64,000 nt of DNA from PNNG01 sp046291695. Lineage in GTDB: Bacteria > Bacteroidota > Bacteroidia > UBA7662. The notes beneath the pieces are model-generated. The model did no database searches and was not told where the DNA came from. It saw only the letters and a program-made list of their open reading frames with translations. The position numbers were made by a program, and so were the translations under genes. Below are positions 16,805 through 26,121 of the stretch, one piece after another (the first letter of the stretch is position 1; each line of letters begins with the position of its first letter). Where the stretch lies: contig JBKBSO010000001.1 in assembly GCA_046291695.1 (NCBI GenBank), positions 226,976 to 290,975 on the forward strand, in the 5' to 3' direction.

Positions 16805-19510
16805 ATGCGCATATTTTATGTACTGCTGCTTGGAGGATTGTTTTTAGCCCCCGCTGTTTCAGCAAGCGCCTGGTTAGGCAACCAATTACAAGATCAACTG
16901 GTCCTCGACCAAAACAACCAACAGCTTTTTCACATCAGTTTGCTGTTTGAAGCCCAATCGGATGTACAAAGCATGCTGTACGATTTCGAAAATCGCCAAT
17001 TGCCTACGGCGGAACGTGCGGGCATCTTGTGGCGAACATTGATGCAACAATCGGCCCAATCGCTCGGGCAAATACAAGCTGAGTTGGAGCGGATAAAACA
17101 AGACGGTCAAAACCAATTGGAGCTTATCGAAAGCTATTGGATCGTAAATATGCTCGAACTCAAAGCCAACAAAAGTGCCATTGAAGCCTTATTGCAAGTG
17201 CCTGGTGTTGGTCGTTTGGAGCTGGCGGATGAATATCGTTTTTACCTCGAAGTCCCCGAAAGCAGCAACGAAGCCCCCGAACTACCCAATGGCATTGAGC
17301 CGGGTCTTAGTGTTATTGGAGCTCCTTTTATGTGGCAAATGGGTTATACCGGTCGCGCTTTGCGTGCCCTGCTAATTGATACGGGTGTTTGGCCCCAGCA
17401 CCAGGCCGTAGGCGGAAAATACCTGGGCAACCGACTGCCCCTCGACCAAAGCTGGCTTCCCTACATTCTGCCAGAGCCGGCCGATAAAAGCGGCAGCCAT
17501 GGCACCCACGTTATAGGCACCGTACTTGGGCTGGATACCGCCACCCGCGACACCATAGGTGCAGCATTTGGCGCGTACTTCATCGCCACCGATCCGGTTG
17601 CGACCTCCCAGGCCACTTCCCGCCCTATTTTAGAATATGTGCGTGCTTATCAATGGGCGCTAAACCCCGATAATGACACCACCACCACCGACGATATTCC
17701 TGCAGTAATCAATAACTCTTGGGGACGCACCAATAGTGGCAACGACAGCCTTTGTACACATCCCATTATGGTTCCGGCCTTACTGGCGGTTGAAGCCATC
17801 GGCATTGCCAATGTGTTTTCGGCTGGCAATAATGGCCCGAATGCTTCCACTACCGGCTTTTTGGCCTCCATCGTCACCGATACCCTCAATGTATTTTCGG
17901 TAGGTGCACTCGACGGCAATAATCCGCAGTTCCCCATTGCGGGATTTTCGAGCCGGGGACCTACCACCTGCTCTACAAGCGGTCCGGTAGCTTTGGCCAT
18001 CAAACCCGAAGTTTCGGCCCCGGGTGTGAATGTACGCTCGGCCGATGGGCCAACAGGTTATGGCAGCAAATCGGGCACCAGCATGGCTGCCCCTCATGTG
18101 AGTGGTGCGGTATTACTGCTGAAAGAAGCCTTTCCTCTAGTCAGTGGCCGTCAAATCCTGAATGCGCTCTACCAAACGGCTATCGATTTGGGCGCCCCGG
18201 GCGAAGACAATGTATATGGCCGTGGACTCATCAGCCTGCCCGCAGCCTACCATTTCCTGGCTGCTAGCCATACTCCGGCAGCCCCGGTTTCAAAAGCCTA
18301 CGACATCGCCATAGCAGGCATCGATAGCCCCGGGGTTCGACAAATCGGAAGTGGATGTAGCAATAATAGCACAAATGTTCCTGCAATAAACCAACAGCAG
18401 GTCAGGGTACTTTTATACAATGCCGGAGATAGTGTATTGCAAGGATTTCGGCTGATTGTAAACCGTAACGGACTCATCGATACCCTCAACAGCTCCCAAA
18501 GCATAGCCCCTGGTAGTTACCTTAGTTATTTAACTCCGGCCTGGCCCGTTGAGCCCGACAACCAGATCAACAACTGGCAGTTCAGGGCCGAACCGGCTGG
18601 TATGCAACAAGACTTTGACCCGCTCAACAACCTTTGGCACCTGAGTTTTCGCACGGCCATGCGCACAAGCCAGTTGCTCTTCGAAAATTTCGACACCACC
18701 TCCACCCGTCCAACTACCATCACCCACTTTATAGCAGATATACAGGTAATTGACCAGGACGATGATGGCCGCAGCTGGGAGATCAGTCAGCTCTCTAATA
18801 TTCCCACCTATCAGGGCATAGGTACCGATTATGCCATGGGGATAAAAATGCGTACCTATGCACCACGTGCCGGGCAGCTGAACGATTTGGTGCTGCCCGT
18901 ATTTTACCACCTGCCTGCCCTCGGAAATAACCTCGAAAGCCCCAATTTGCGCTTCGATATGGCTTATGCAAGCCGAAACCCTAGCTTTGTCGATTCCTTC
19001 TTTGTGGAAGTGAGTATGGATTGCGGCAGCCATTGGCAGCGGATTTACAGCAATGGTGGTGACAGCATAAACACTTTTGTGGGGGTTGATCCGTCGGAAG
19101 CCAACCATTGGCGCAATATCGAATTGCCTGCCTTCCTCAACCAGTTGCCTGGTGGGTTAAACATCAGCGGTGCCCTCTATGTGCGATTCCGGGCTAAGAA
19201 CGACTTTGGGGGCAACCTATACCTCACCAACATCCGCCTGGTTAGCAGCAGCCTGAGCAGCGTGCGATCTCACGCGGCAGCCCGTTTGTTGGTGTATCCG
19301 AATCCGGCTAGCGACATGCTTCAAATCAGCAGTCCTGATGCATTGCTTGAACAGCTGCAGCTTTTCGATATGCAAGGCAGGTTGCTGCGACAGTTGCCGC
19401 TCGAGGGTAAACACAGCCAGCTCAATATGCAACAACATCCGGCTGGCATCTACCTATTGCGTGTAAAAACCAAAACCGGTTGGCTCCACCAGCGCATCGT
19501 AAAATCATGA
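16805..19510 (+). CDS. Subtilisin-like (S8) protease with T9SS sorting domain, copy 1
   Basis: A 901-residue secreted serine protease. After a signal peptide (about residues 1-20) comes an inhibitor-like propeptide to about 150. The S8 catalytic domain spans about 165-480 with D192 (IDTGVW), H232 (SHGTH), oxyanion N342 (SAGN) and S426 (GTSMAAP). A beta-rich region of about 340 residues follows (CARDB/jelly-roll-like). Residues about 820-901 form a type A T9SS C-terminal domain, starting VYPNPAS and ending GIYLLRVKT. The protein should therefore be exported by Sec, then by the type IX system, and released or attached outside. It is the first of three tandem paralogues and has its own promoter. 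Substrate unknown. Confidence 0.92.
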   Translation: MRIFYVLLLGGLFLAPAVSASAWLGNQLQDQLVLDQNNQQLFHISLLFEAQSDVQSMLYDFENRQLPTAERAGILWRTLMQQSAQSLGQIQAELERIKQDGQNQLELIESYWIVNMLELKANKSAIEALLQVPGVGRLELADEYRFYLEVPESSNEAPELPNGIEPGLSVIGAPFMWQMGYTGRALRALLIDTGVWPQHQAVGGKYLGNRLPLDQSWLPYILPEPADKSGSHGTHVIGTVLGLDTATRDTIGAAFGAYFIATDPVATSQATSRPILEYVRAYQWALNPDNDTTTTDDIPAVINNSWGRTNSGNDSLCTHPIMVPALLAVEAIGIANVFSAGNNGPNASTTGFLASIVTDTLNVFSVGALDGNNPQFPIAGFSSRGPTTCSTSGPVALAIKPEVSAPGVNVRSADGPTGYGSKSGTSMAAPHVSGAVLLLKEAFPLVSGRQILNALYQTAIDLGAPGEDNVYGRGLISLPAAYHFLAASHTPAAPVSKAYDIAIAGIDSPGVRQIGSGCSNNSTNVPAINQQQVRVLLYNAGDSVLQGFRLIVNRNGLIDTLNSSQSIAPGSYLSYLTPAWPVEPDNQINNWQFRAEPAGMQQDFDPLNNLWHLSFRTAMRTSQLLFENFDTTSTRPTTITHFIADIQVIDQDDDGRSWEISQLSNIPTYQGIGTDYAMGIKMRTYAPRAGQLNDLVLPVFYHLPALGNNLESPNLRFDMAYASRNPSFVDSFFVEVSMDCGSHWQRIYSNGGDSINTFVGVDPSEANHWRNIELPAFLNQLPGGLNISGALYVRFRAKNDFGGNLYLTNIRLVSSSLSSVRSHAAARLLVYPNPASDMLQISSPDALLEQLQLFDMQGRLLRQLPLEGKHSQLNMQQHPAGIYLLRVKTKTGWLHQRIVKS

Positions 19511-19699
19511 CCCTCAAATGGCTGCACATGAACACTCCCCCGCTCCTACTTTCCATGCCCCCCGACGCTACAAACGGAGTCCGAGAACTGTGTTTATCCT
19601 CCACTTTTTTGAAGTTTGAATCTTGAATAACACGAAGTAGAATTAGCGACGGAATGATAGGGATTAAACGGCCCCAACCTAATCTTTGAACCTCGAACC

Positions 19700-22324
19700 A
19701 TGAAAAAATCGCTCGGCTTGCTCATTGCCTTCCTGCCCATGCAGTTGCTTATGGCAGCACCCACACCCTCTGCCGCAGTACGTGATTTTCTGGCGAATGC
19801 CCGCGATAATGATCGATTGTGCATTACCCTTTCCCTACCGGAACAAGCCGATTATACCGCCTTGCTCTTGCGTTTTGAGCAAGAACAAACGCCAAACGAT
19901 GTAAGAGCCAAAGCGGTACTCCAAACCAGCATGCAATTAGCTGCACTTACGCAAGAGCCCTTACGCCACCGTTTCGGCGAACAAGCCAAACAAGTCGGAC
20001 ATTACCTCGTGGTTAAAAGCAGTTATTGGTTGGTGAATATGCTGGAGTTGGAAGTGAATGCCAAAGCCCTTCATTACCTGCTCCAAAGCGATTTAACAGG
20101 AAGTATAGAAAGATGTGATGCCTTCACATTCAGCCTGATAGATACTAAAAGTTCGAGTGATGCTCCAGAAGTGCCTAATGGGCGCGAAGTTGGACTTTCT
20201 GTTATTGGTGCGTCGGCTATGTGGCAAATGGGCTATACCGGTAAAGGACGTAAAGTGCTCATTTTTGATACAGGTTTATGGACGGTGCACCCGGCAGTTA
20301 AAGGCCGCTTTATGGGCGAACGAGGTCCTTTTGAACATGCCTGGAACAGTATTGATTTTTCTGAAGCACAAGACAAAAGTGGAAGTCATGGCACCCACGT
20401 GGCCGGCACTGTTCTGGGGCTCGATACCGCCACCCGCGACACCATAGGCGCAGCGTTTGGGGCCTATTATCTTGTTGCCGACCCCATTGCTACCAGCCCT
20501 CAAGGCGTAAAACCCTGGCCGGTACTCATTGGCGTGTTTCAGTGGGCGCTCAATCCGGATGGCGACACCAGCACGGTGCACGACATACCCGATGTGATCA
20601 ACAACAGTTGGGGCAAGACCAACACGGGATACGACAGCCTGTGCAACCACCCTATGATTGTTCAAGCCATGACCGGCATCGATGCAGCAGGCATTGCCAA
20701 TGTGTTTTCGGCGGGCAATGAAGGTCCTGGACCACAAACAACCGGCATGCCCGCAAATCTGGCCTACGATACCCTCAGCTTTTTTGCGGTTGGCGCGCTC
20801 GATGGCAACACCAGCAGCTTTCCAATTGCCGGCTTTTCGAGTCGCGGGCCTACCACTTGTTCCACCAGCGGACCAGCAGCACTCGCCATCAAACCCGAAG
20901 TTTCGGCACCTGGCGTAAATGTACGCTCGGCAATTGGCCGCAACGGCTACAGCAATAAGTCGGGCACCAGCATGGCTGCCCCACATGTAAGCGGTGCCGT
21001 ATTGTTGCTAAAAGAGGCCTTTCCGCAGCTTTCGGGCCGGCAAATCCTCAATGCCCTCTACCAAACGGCCACCGATTTGGGGGCACCCGGCGAAGATAAT
21101 GTTTTTGGTCGTGGCCTCATCAGCCTGCCGGCAGCGTACAGTTTTTTGGCAGCCAGCCATACTCCAATGGCTCCGCAGAGTCGCGCCTGGGATTTGGCCA
21201 TAGCCGGCATCGACAGCCCTGCTGCTGAATTTTTAGGCGATCCCGATTGTGGCGTGAATAACACCGCCAGCTACCGCGTAAAAGTGGTGAATTTGGGCGA
21301 CAGCATCATCCCCGGCTTTGTGCTTCGGGTGCGAGTAAACCAACATAGCGACAGCATTACCGTTAATCAGCCCCTGGCACCAGGCCAATTTATGCATGTG
21401 CTCACCCGTCAATACAGCTTACAATGGTTTTTTAGCAACCAGAAAAATGTACTTCAACTCGAAGCAGTGATGGCCATGCCCGATGGCGACCCCATCAACA
21501 ACCGTTGGCACATCAGTTTCCGCAGCCGTCTGCAGTACCAGATGGGCATTTGGGATGAACGTTTCGACAGCAGTGCCAACATGCGCGAACATTGGATTAT
21601 TCGCGATATAGACCAAGACGACAACAGCTGGGTCTTCGAAAACATCCCAGCCACCAACGGAGTGCAGTCGGCCGCAGTGATAAAAATGCGGACTTACAGC
21701 CCTCGCTCTGGGCAAATCGATGAGCTAATCAGTCCCATCATTCAAAATCCCATATTGCTCAGCGGAGCCAATGTAACACCCGAGCTGGAGTTCGATTTGG
21801 CCTACAGTAACCGCAACGGATTCAGCGATTCGCTTTTTGTGGCCGTGCAGGATAACTGCCAGCTACCTTTTGTGCGCATTTACAGTACCGGCGGCGACAG
21901 TATGCGCACTTTTTCAGGAGTTACCCCATCGGATGTAAGTCATTGGCGTCGCATCAACCTGCCGGTAAATTGGAATGTTTTATTTCCACGCATCAAATTC
22001 GTTAGCAAAAACGATTTTGGAGGGAACCTCTATATCACCAAAGTCAATTTTATGTTTAACATCGGAGGCAGTGTAGCCCATGATGAGCTACGCTTGCGGG
22101 TGTATCCCAATCCGACCGGCGACTGGTTAAAAATGGAAGTAAACCAGGCGCAGATCCTAAAATTTGAGCTTCGCGATATGCAGGGACGTTTGTTGCTGCA
22201 GCAGCTGTTGCCCGAAGCTACCCACCACAGTCAGTTGCATATGGCTACCTGGCCTCAAGGCATTTACCTGCTGCAAGTTTTTACCGACAAAGGCAGCATC
22301 AACACCCGAATTATCAAACAATAA
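19700..22324 (+). CDS. Subtilisin-like (S8) protease with T9SS sorting domain, copy 2
   Basis: An 874-residue paralogue of the preceding gene with the same architecture: signal peptide (1-20), propeptide, S8 domain with D190 (FDTG), H230 (SHGTH), N340 (SAGN) and S424 (GTSMAAPHV), a beta-rich middle, and a T9SS type A C-terminus beginning VYPNPTG and ending GIYLLQV. The catalytic domain is very close to copy 1 (for example the stretch from GTVLGLDTATRDT onwards) while the propeptides differ. It lies 189 bases downstream of copy 1, and only one untranslated base separates it from copy 3, so copies 2 and 3 are probably co-transcribed. Confidence 0.92.
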   Translation: MKKSLGLLIAFLPMQLLMAAPTPSAAVRDFLANARDNDRLCITLSLPEQADYTALLLRFEQEQTPNDVRAKAVLQTSMQLAALTQEPLRHRFGEQAKQVGHYLVVKSSYWLVNMLELEVNAKALHYLLQSDLTGSIERCDAFTFSLIDTKSSSDAPEVPNGREVGLSVIGASAMWQMGYTGKGRKVLIFDTGLWTVHPAVKGRFMGERGPFEHAWNSIDFSEAQDKSGSHGTHVAGTVLGLDTATRDTIGAAFGAYYLVADPIATSPQGVKPWPVLIGVFQWALNPDGDTSTVHDIPDVINNSWGKTNTGYDSLCNHPMIVQAMTGIDAAGIANVFSAGNEGPGPQTTGMPANLAYDTLSFFAVGALDGNTSSFPIAGFSSRGPTTCSTSGPAALAIKPEVSAPGVNVRSAIGRNGYSNKSGTSMAAPHVSGAVLLLKEAFPQLSGRQILNALYQTATDLGAPGEDNVFGRGLISLPAAYSFLAASHTPMAPQSRAWDLAIAGIDSPAAEFLGDPDCGVNNTASYRVKVVNLGDSIIPGFVLRVRVNQHSDSITVNQPLAPGQFMHVLTRQYSLQWFFSNQKNVLQLEAVMAMPDGDPINNRWHISFRSRLQYQMGIWDERFDSSANMREHWIIRDIDQDDNSWVFENIPATNGVQSAAVIKMRTYSPRSGQIDELISPIIQNPILLSGANVTPELEFDLAYSNRNGFSDSLFVAVQDNCQLPFVRIYSTGGDSMRTFSGVTPSDVSHWRRINLPVNWNVLFPRIKFVSKNDFGGNLYITKVNFMFNIGGSVAHDELRLRVYPNPTGDWLKMEVNQAQILKFELRDMQGRLLLQQLLPEATHHSQLHMATWPQGIYLLQVFTDKGSINTRIIKQ

Positions 22325-22325
22325 T

Positions 22326-24965
22326 ATGAGAAAGCACCTGCTTCTATTGGGCCTTGGCCTATGTATATTCAATGGATCGCTGCTGGCACAACACGCCTGG
22401 TTACACCCCGAGCTTGAAAATAGGCTGCAGCAAAATGAGCAAGGCACCGAACGTATCGGACTTTACCTGAACGAACAGCTTGAAGTTGTACCCCTCAAGT
22501 ACGAAATGGCGGCCGCCGGTTATACTGCCGCTGAACGTGCCCGGCGCGTAATCCGCGAAGCCCATGCCTTACAGGAACGCAGTCAAAAACCTGTGCTGGA
22601 GCGTTTGTTATCGCGCTACCCGCAGATGGAGCTCGTGCATGCCTATTGGGTAGCCAATGTGTTGCTGGTAGAGGCCCCTTTGTCGCTAGTGCGCGAACTG
22701 CAGCGGGAGCCCGGCATCGCCTTCATCTTTGCCGATAAATCGTATCAAACTACCCTCATTGAGCCAACCGAAACGCAGCTACTCGACGGCAGTCCCGAAG
22801 TGCCGGGAGGTCGCGAACCGGGTCTCGACAACATCAACGCGCCAGCCATGTGGGCGCTCGGTTATACCGGTCGTGGTCGCAAGGCCTTTACCGTGGATAC
22901 CGGTACCTGGACCGAACACCCGGCCCTGAACCACCGCTTTTTGGGCAATTACAAGCCCTTGAACCAGGGCTGGTTTAGCCTCGAAAGCCGCTTTCCTGTC
23001 GATCGCCCTTCGCACCATGGCACCCATGTAAACGGCACCATCCTGGGACTCGACACCGCCACCCACGACACCATTGGCGCAGCCTTTAATGCCTACTTCA
23101 TGGCATCGAACCCGCTCACCCACAGCAACCTCACCCCCTTGAGCATTAACCTGCTGAGTTTTGAATGGGCCTTAAACCCCGATGGTGATACCAGCACGGT
23201 AGACGATATCCCGGATGTAATCAACAACAGCTGGGGACAGGCAGGTGCAGCCGATACCAGCATTTGCTGGAGTTGGGCTACTCAAATTTTTGAAGTGGTG
23301 GAAGCTGCCGGTGTGGCCATTACCTTTTCGGCAGGCAACGAAGGTCCTGGTCCTTCTACGGTGAAACATCCTCAGTTCAACATATCAAACCTGGTCAATA
23401 TTTTTTCAATCGGCGCCATCAACGCCAACCTGAGCAGCTTACCCATTGCCGGTTTTTCGAGTCGCGGCCCTACCCTTTGCGCCCTGCCCAATGGAAGCCC
23501 GGCAACCGGACCGCTGCTCATCAAACCAGAGGTAGTAGCCCCGGGAGTAAATGTGCGCTCGGCCTACAACAAAGACAGTTATGCCAGCCTTTCGGGTACT
23601 TCTATGGCTTGTCCGCATGTTTCGGGCGCCGTGGTGCTGCTTAAAGAAGCCTTTCCAAACTTAGGTGGTGATAGTTTGCTGTGGGCACTTTATGTTTCGG
23701 CCATCGATATGGGCGACCCGGGTGAAGACAACACCTTTGGTCGTGGCCGCATCGATGTGTTGGCAGCCTTCAATTACCTGAGTCAGCACCACACCCCTGA
23801 ACCTCCCCGCAACAGCGGTTTCGATGTGAGTCTGGCAGAAATTGTGCTGCCAGCCGCCGATTTTTACTGTGAACAAAATTTAATCAGTGGGCTTACGGTA
23901 CAAATGGTCATCAGAAACAATGGCGACAGCCTCATCAGCACCGGAGAAGTTTACCGGCGAAACGGCCTAGGAAACTGGATGAACATCGGAAGCTTCAGCA
24001 ACCTGGCACCCGGACAGCAGATTACGCAAAGCTTGGGCGGCATTCCTGTGCAAAGCGGCTGGAACGAGCTCAGCTTGCGCGTGGCACTACCCCCCGGCAT
24101 CACCGAAATGGACGATATCAACAACGAACGCTCGGTGCGCTTTTTGGTGAATGCCTTGGATACACTTTTCATAAACAACAATCCTACGAGTTATGCCATT
24201 GCTGCCGACAACTTTGTAGCCGATAGCCTGGCCATCATCATCAATCACAACAATGACGAGGTGCAATGGGATACCCTGCCCGTGCTTGGCTTGCAGCGCG
24301 ACCAAATGGGCTTTGTGCTGCGACACAACAATTACGGGCAGCGCCAAGGCCAGTGGAACGACTTGGTAACCCGGCAATACGTGAGCGGTGGCGCCAGTCT
24401 CGAAGCATTTCAGGCCTTACGTTTTAAGCTGGCCTACCGGAACCGCAATACCGCCTTCGCCGACAGCTTACGCGTGACGGTTGAATGTAATTGCGGGCAA
24501 GATGTACGTACGCTTTACTACAGTGGGGGCGACAGCATGCGCACCTATCCTACTGGCAGTGCCCCTTCCAATGCCTCGCATTGGCGTAATTTTGAATTCC
24601 GCAATCTGCTCCTGACCAATGGCCCTTGCTTCATTCGGTTCCGCAGCATCAACGACTTTGGCGGCAATATGTACCTGGGCGACATCAGTGTGGTTCATGG
24701 CAGCAGCAGTTCGATAGCTGAGGAAATGGCGAACAACATCCGCCTGTACCCCAATCCTTTTTCGCAGTATGTAGTCATTGAAAGCACCTATGCCCCCATT
24801 CAGGCTTACGAATTACTCGATTTGCAGGGTCGACGCATTCACAACCAGGAATTGGCCGAAAGCCATCAACACCAAATAGCCACAGAGATGCTTCCAGCAG
24901 GACTTTACCTCATTCGGGTAAGAACTTCGGCCGGAACCGTAGTAAAGCGACTCATAAAGCAATAA
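22326..24965 (+). CDS. Subtilisin-like (S8) protease with T9SS sorting domain, copy 3
   Basis: An 879-residue member of the tandem set and the most divergent. D191 (VDTG), H231 (HHGTH), N338 (SAGN) and S426 (GTSMACP) give a complete triad. The C-terminal domain starts LYPNPFS and ends GLYLIRVRT, the T9SS type A pattern. The frame is open 162 bases upstream inside copy 2, but only ATG 22326 places the signal peptide (ending LLAQ) first, and this ATG follows the previous stop after one base. An extra Cys in GTSMACP is a small difference from its sisters. Confidence 0.91.
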   Translation: MRKHLLLLGLGLCIFNGSLLAQHAWLHPELENRLQQNEQGTERIGLYLNEQLEVVPLKYEMAAAGYTAAERARRVIREAHALQERSQKPVLERLLSRYPQMELVHAYWVANVLLVEAPLSLVRELQREPGIAFIFADKSYQTTLIEPTETQLLDGSPEVPGGREPGLDNINAPAMWALGYTGRGRKAFTVDTGTWTEHPALNHRFLGNYKPLNQGWFSLESRFPVDRPSHHGTHVNGTILGLDTATHDTIGAAFNAYFMASNPLTHSNLTPLSINLLSFEWALNPDGDTSTVDDIPDVINNSWGQAGAADTSICWSWATQIFEVVEAAGVAITFSAGNEGPGPSTVKHPQFNISNLVNIFSIGAINANLSSLPIAGFSSRGPTLCALPNGSPATGPLLIKPEVVAPGVNVRSAYNKDSYASLSGTSMACPHVSGAVVLLKEAFPNLGGDSLLWALYVSAIDMGDPGEDNTFGRGRIDVLAAFNYLSQHHTPEPPRNSGFDVSLAEIVLPAADFYCEQNLISGLTVQMVIRNNGDSLISTGEVYRRNGLGNWMNIGSFSNLAPGQQITQSLGGIPVQSGWNELSLRVALPPGITEMDDINNERSVRFLVNALDTLFINNNPTSYAIAADNFVADSLAIIINHNNDEVQWDTLPVLGLQRDQMGFVLRHNNYGQRQGQWNDLVTRQYVSGGASLEAFQALRFKLAYRNRNTAFADSLRVTVECNCGQDVRTLYYSGGDSMRTYPTGSAPSNASHWRNFEFRNLLLTNGPCFIRFRSINDFGGNMYLGDISVVHGSSSSIAEEMANNIRLYPNPFSQYVVIESTYAPIQAYELLDLQGRRIHNQELAESHQHQIATEMLPAGLYLIRVRTSAGTVVKRLIKQ

Positions 24966-24970
24966 ATTTG
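24963..24970 (+). promoter_or_regulatory. Candidate -7 promoter element (TAAATTTG)
   Basis: An exact TAnnTTTG match whose TAA is the stop codon of protease copy 3. It lies 7 bases before the next ATG. No TTTG occurs at the expected -33 spacing, so support is partial. Confidence 0.35.
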
Positions 24971-24977
24971 CGGGCAA

Positions 24978-25931
24978 ATGGTTAGAACTCTTATGCGTAT
25001 TGCCCTGTTTGTATTGCTGTTTACCGCTTTTGGCCTACAGGTAGAAGCCCAGAAAAAAGGAAAATCGACTGTTTTACAGGCTGTTGAACCCGACGATGCT
25101 TTGTACGATGCCCAAATCAGGCTCACTGAATTGATGTATTGGTCGCAGTATGCCGACAGCCTTTTTGAGCGTAACGACGCCAATTACCTCTTTATTCGCA
25201 ACCTGGTGCAGGCATTGCGATTACCCGGAGCATTCGATTTTGAATTCGATTCTTTGCGTTACATCAGCAAGCTGTACACGCCCGACCGAAAATACCGTAT
25301 CTTTAGTTGGCAGGTGAAACAAGATTTCAGTTGGCGACACTTTGGTTGCATCCTCACCAATGAAGCCGAACCAAGAATCATTCCTTTGATCGACCAAAGC
25401 GATCGTTTCATTAACCGCGACGACACTAGCCTTGGTCCAAAAAGTTGGTATGGAGCTGGTTATTACGCAATAGTTCCTGAAATATACAAGGTTAAGGGAA
25501 TAACCTATTATACCCTATTGGGCTACGATCCGCACGAGCCTTTTTCGCAGCGTAAAATGATTGACATTTTATGGTTCGACAAAAATGGTGAAGTTCATTT
25601 TGGTGCGCCCATGCTGCTTCGGCCCGATGGCTTGAAGCATCGCTTTATTATAGAATACGCTGGCGATGTGGCCGTGCAGTTGCGCTATGATTCCTTCGCC
25701 AAAAAAATCGTGTTCGATCACCTCATTGCCCGCAACGAAGAAAACAAGGGGTTTGGCTTCGACGACGTGCCCGATGGCAGTTTTAATGCCTTTGTATGGA
25801 AAAAGGGCAAATGGGTATTTGAAGACAATATCGATTTACGGGCCCCTGCGAGTGCACCGGTTGCAGCTCCTACGCCTGCTCGTGATCAAGGCGAACAAAA
25901 ACGACAGTCGGGTTTATTGCCTGAGGACTAG
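24978..25931 (+). CDS. Conserved-looking exported protein, unknown function
   Basis: A 317-residue protein with a signal peptide ending near residue 25 (VEAQ). The mature part has recognisable folded blocks (DSLRYISKLYTPDRKYRIFSW, ITYYTLLGYDPHEP, KGKWVFEDNIDLRAP) and a proline/alanine-rich tail of about 30 residues. A second ATG at 24993 is equally possible as the start and would leave room for a short leader after the -7 element. I have seen this kind of sequence as an uncharacterised protein in Bacteroidota and cannot assign a function. It has no T9SS tail, so a periplasmic location is likeliest. Confidence 0.7.
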   Translation: MVRTLMRIALFVLLFTAFGLQVEAQKKGKSTVLQAVEPDDALYDAQIRLTELMYWSQYADSLFERNDANYLFIRNLVQALRLPGAFDFEFDSLRYISKLYTPDRKYRIFSWQVKQDFSWRHFGCILTNEAEPRIIPLIDQSDRFINRDDTSLGPKSWYGAGYYAIVPEIYKVKGITYYTLLGYDPHEPFSQRKMIDILWFDKNGEVHFGAPMLLRPDGLKHRFIIEYAGDVAVQLRYDSFAKKIVFDHLIARNEENKGFGFDDVPDGSFNAFVWKKGKWVFEDNIDLRAPASAPVAAPTPARDQGEQKRQSGLLPED

Positions 25932-26121
25932 GTGCTCGCTGCGCTCACTGGGGAACACTTCGCCCTCTCCCACTAACTATCCGATTGATGCTTTGAGAAG
26001 ACCGAAATCGGCCGGAGATGTTTCGGACTAAGCCTTTTTAGTTGGATTTGATGAAAAACCTCAACTGGTCTGCACAATTAAAGTGTTTATTTGCTTTATT
26101 GCCTAAAAAAACACCTTTAGT

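Noticed and set aside
18530..19108. A 192-codon minus-strand open frame
   Set aside because: Antisense to the first subtilisin gene; no motif.
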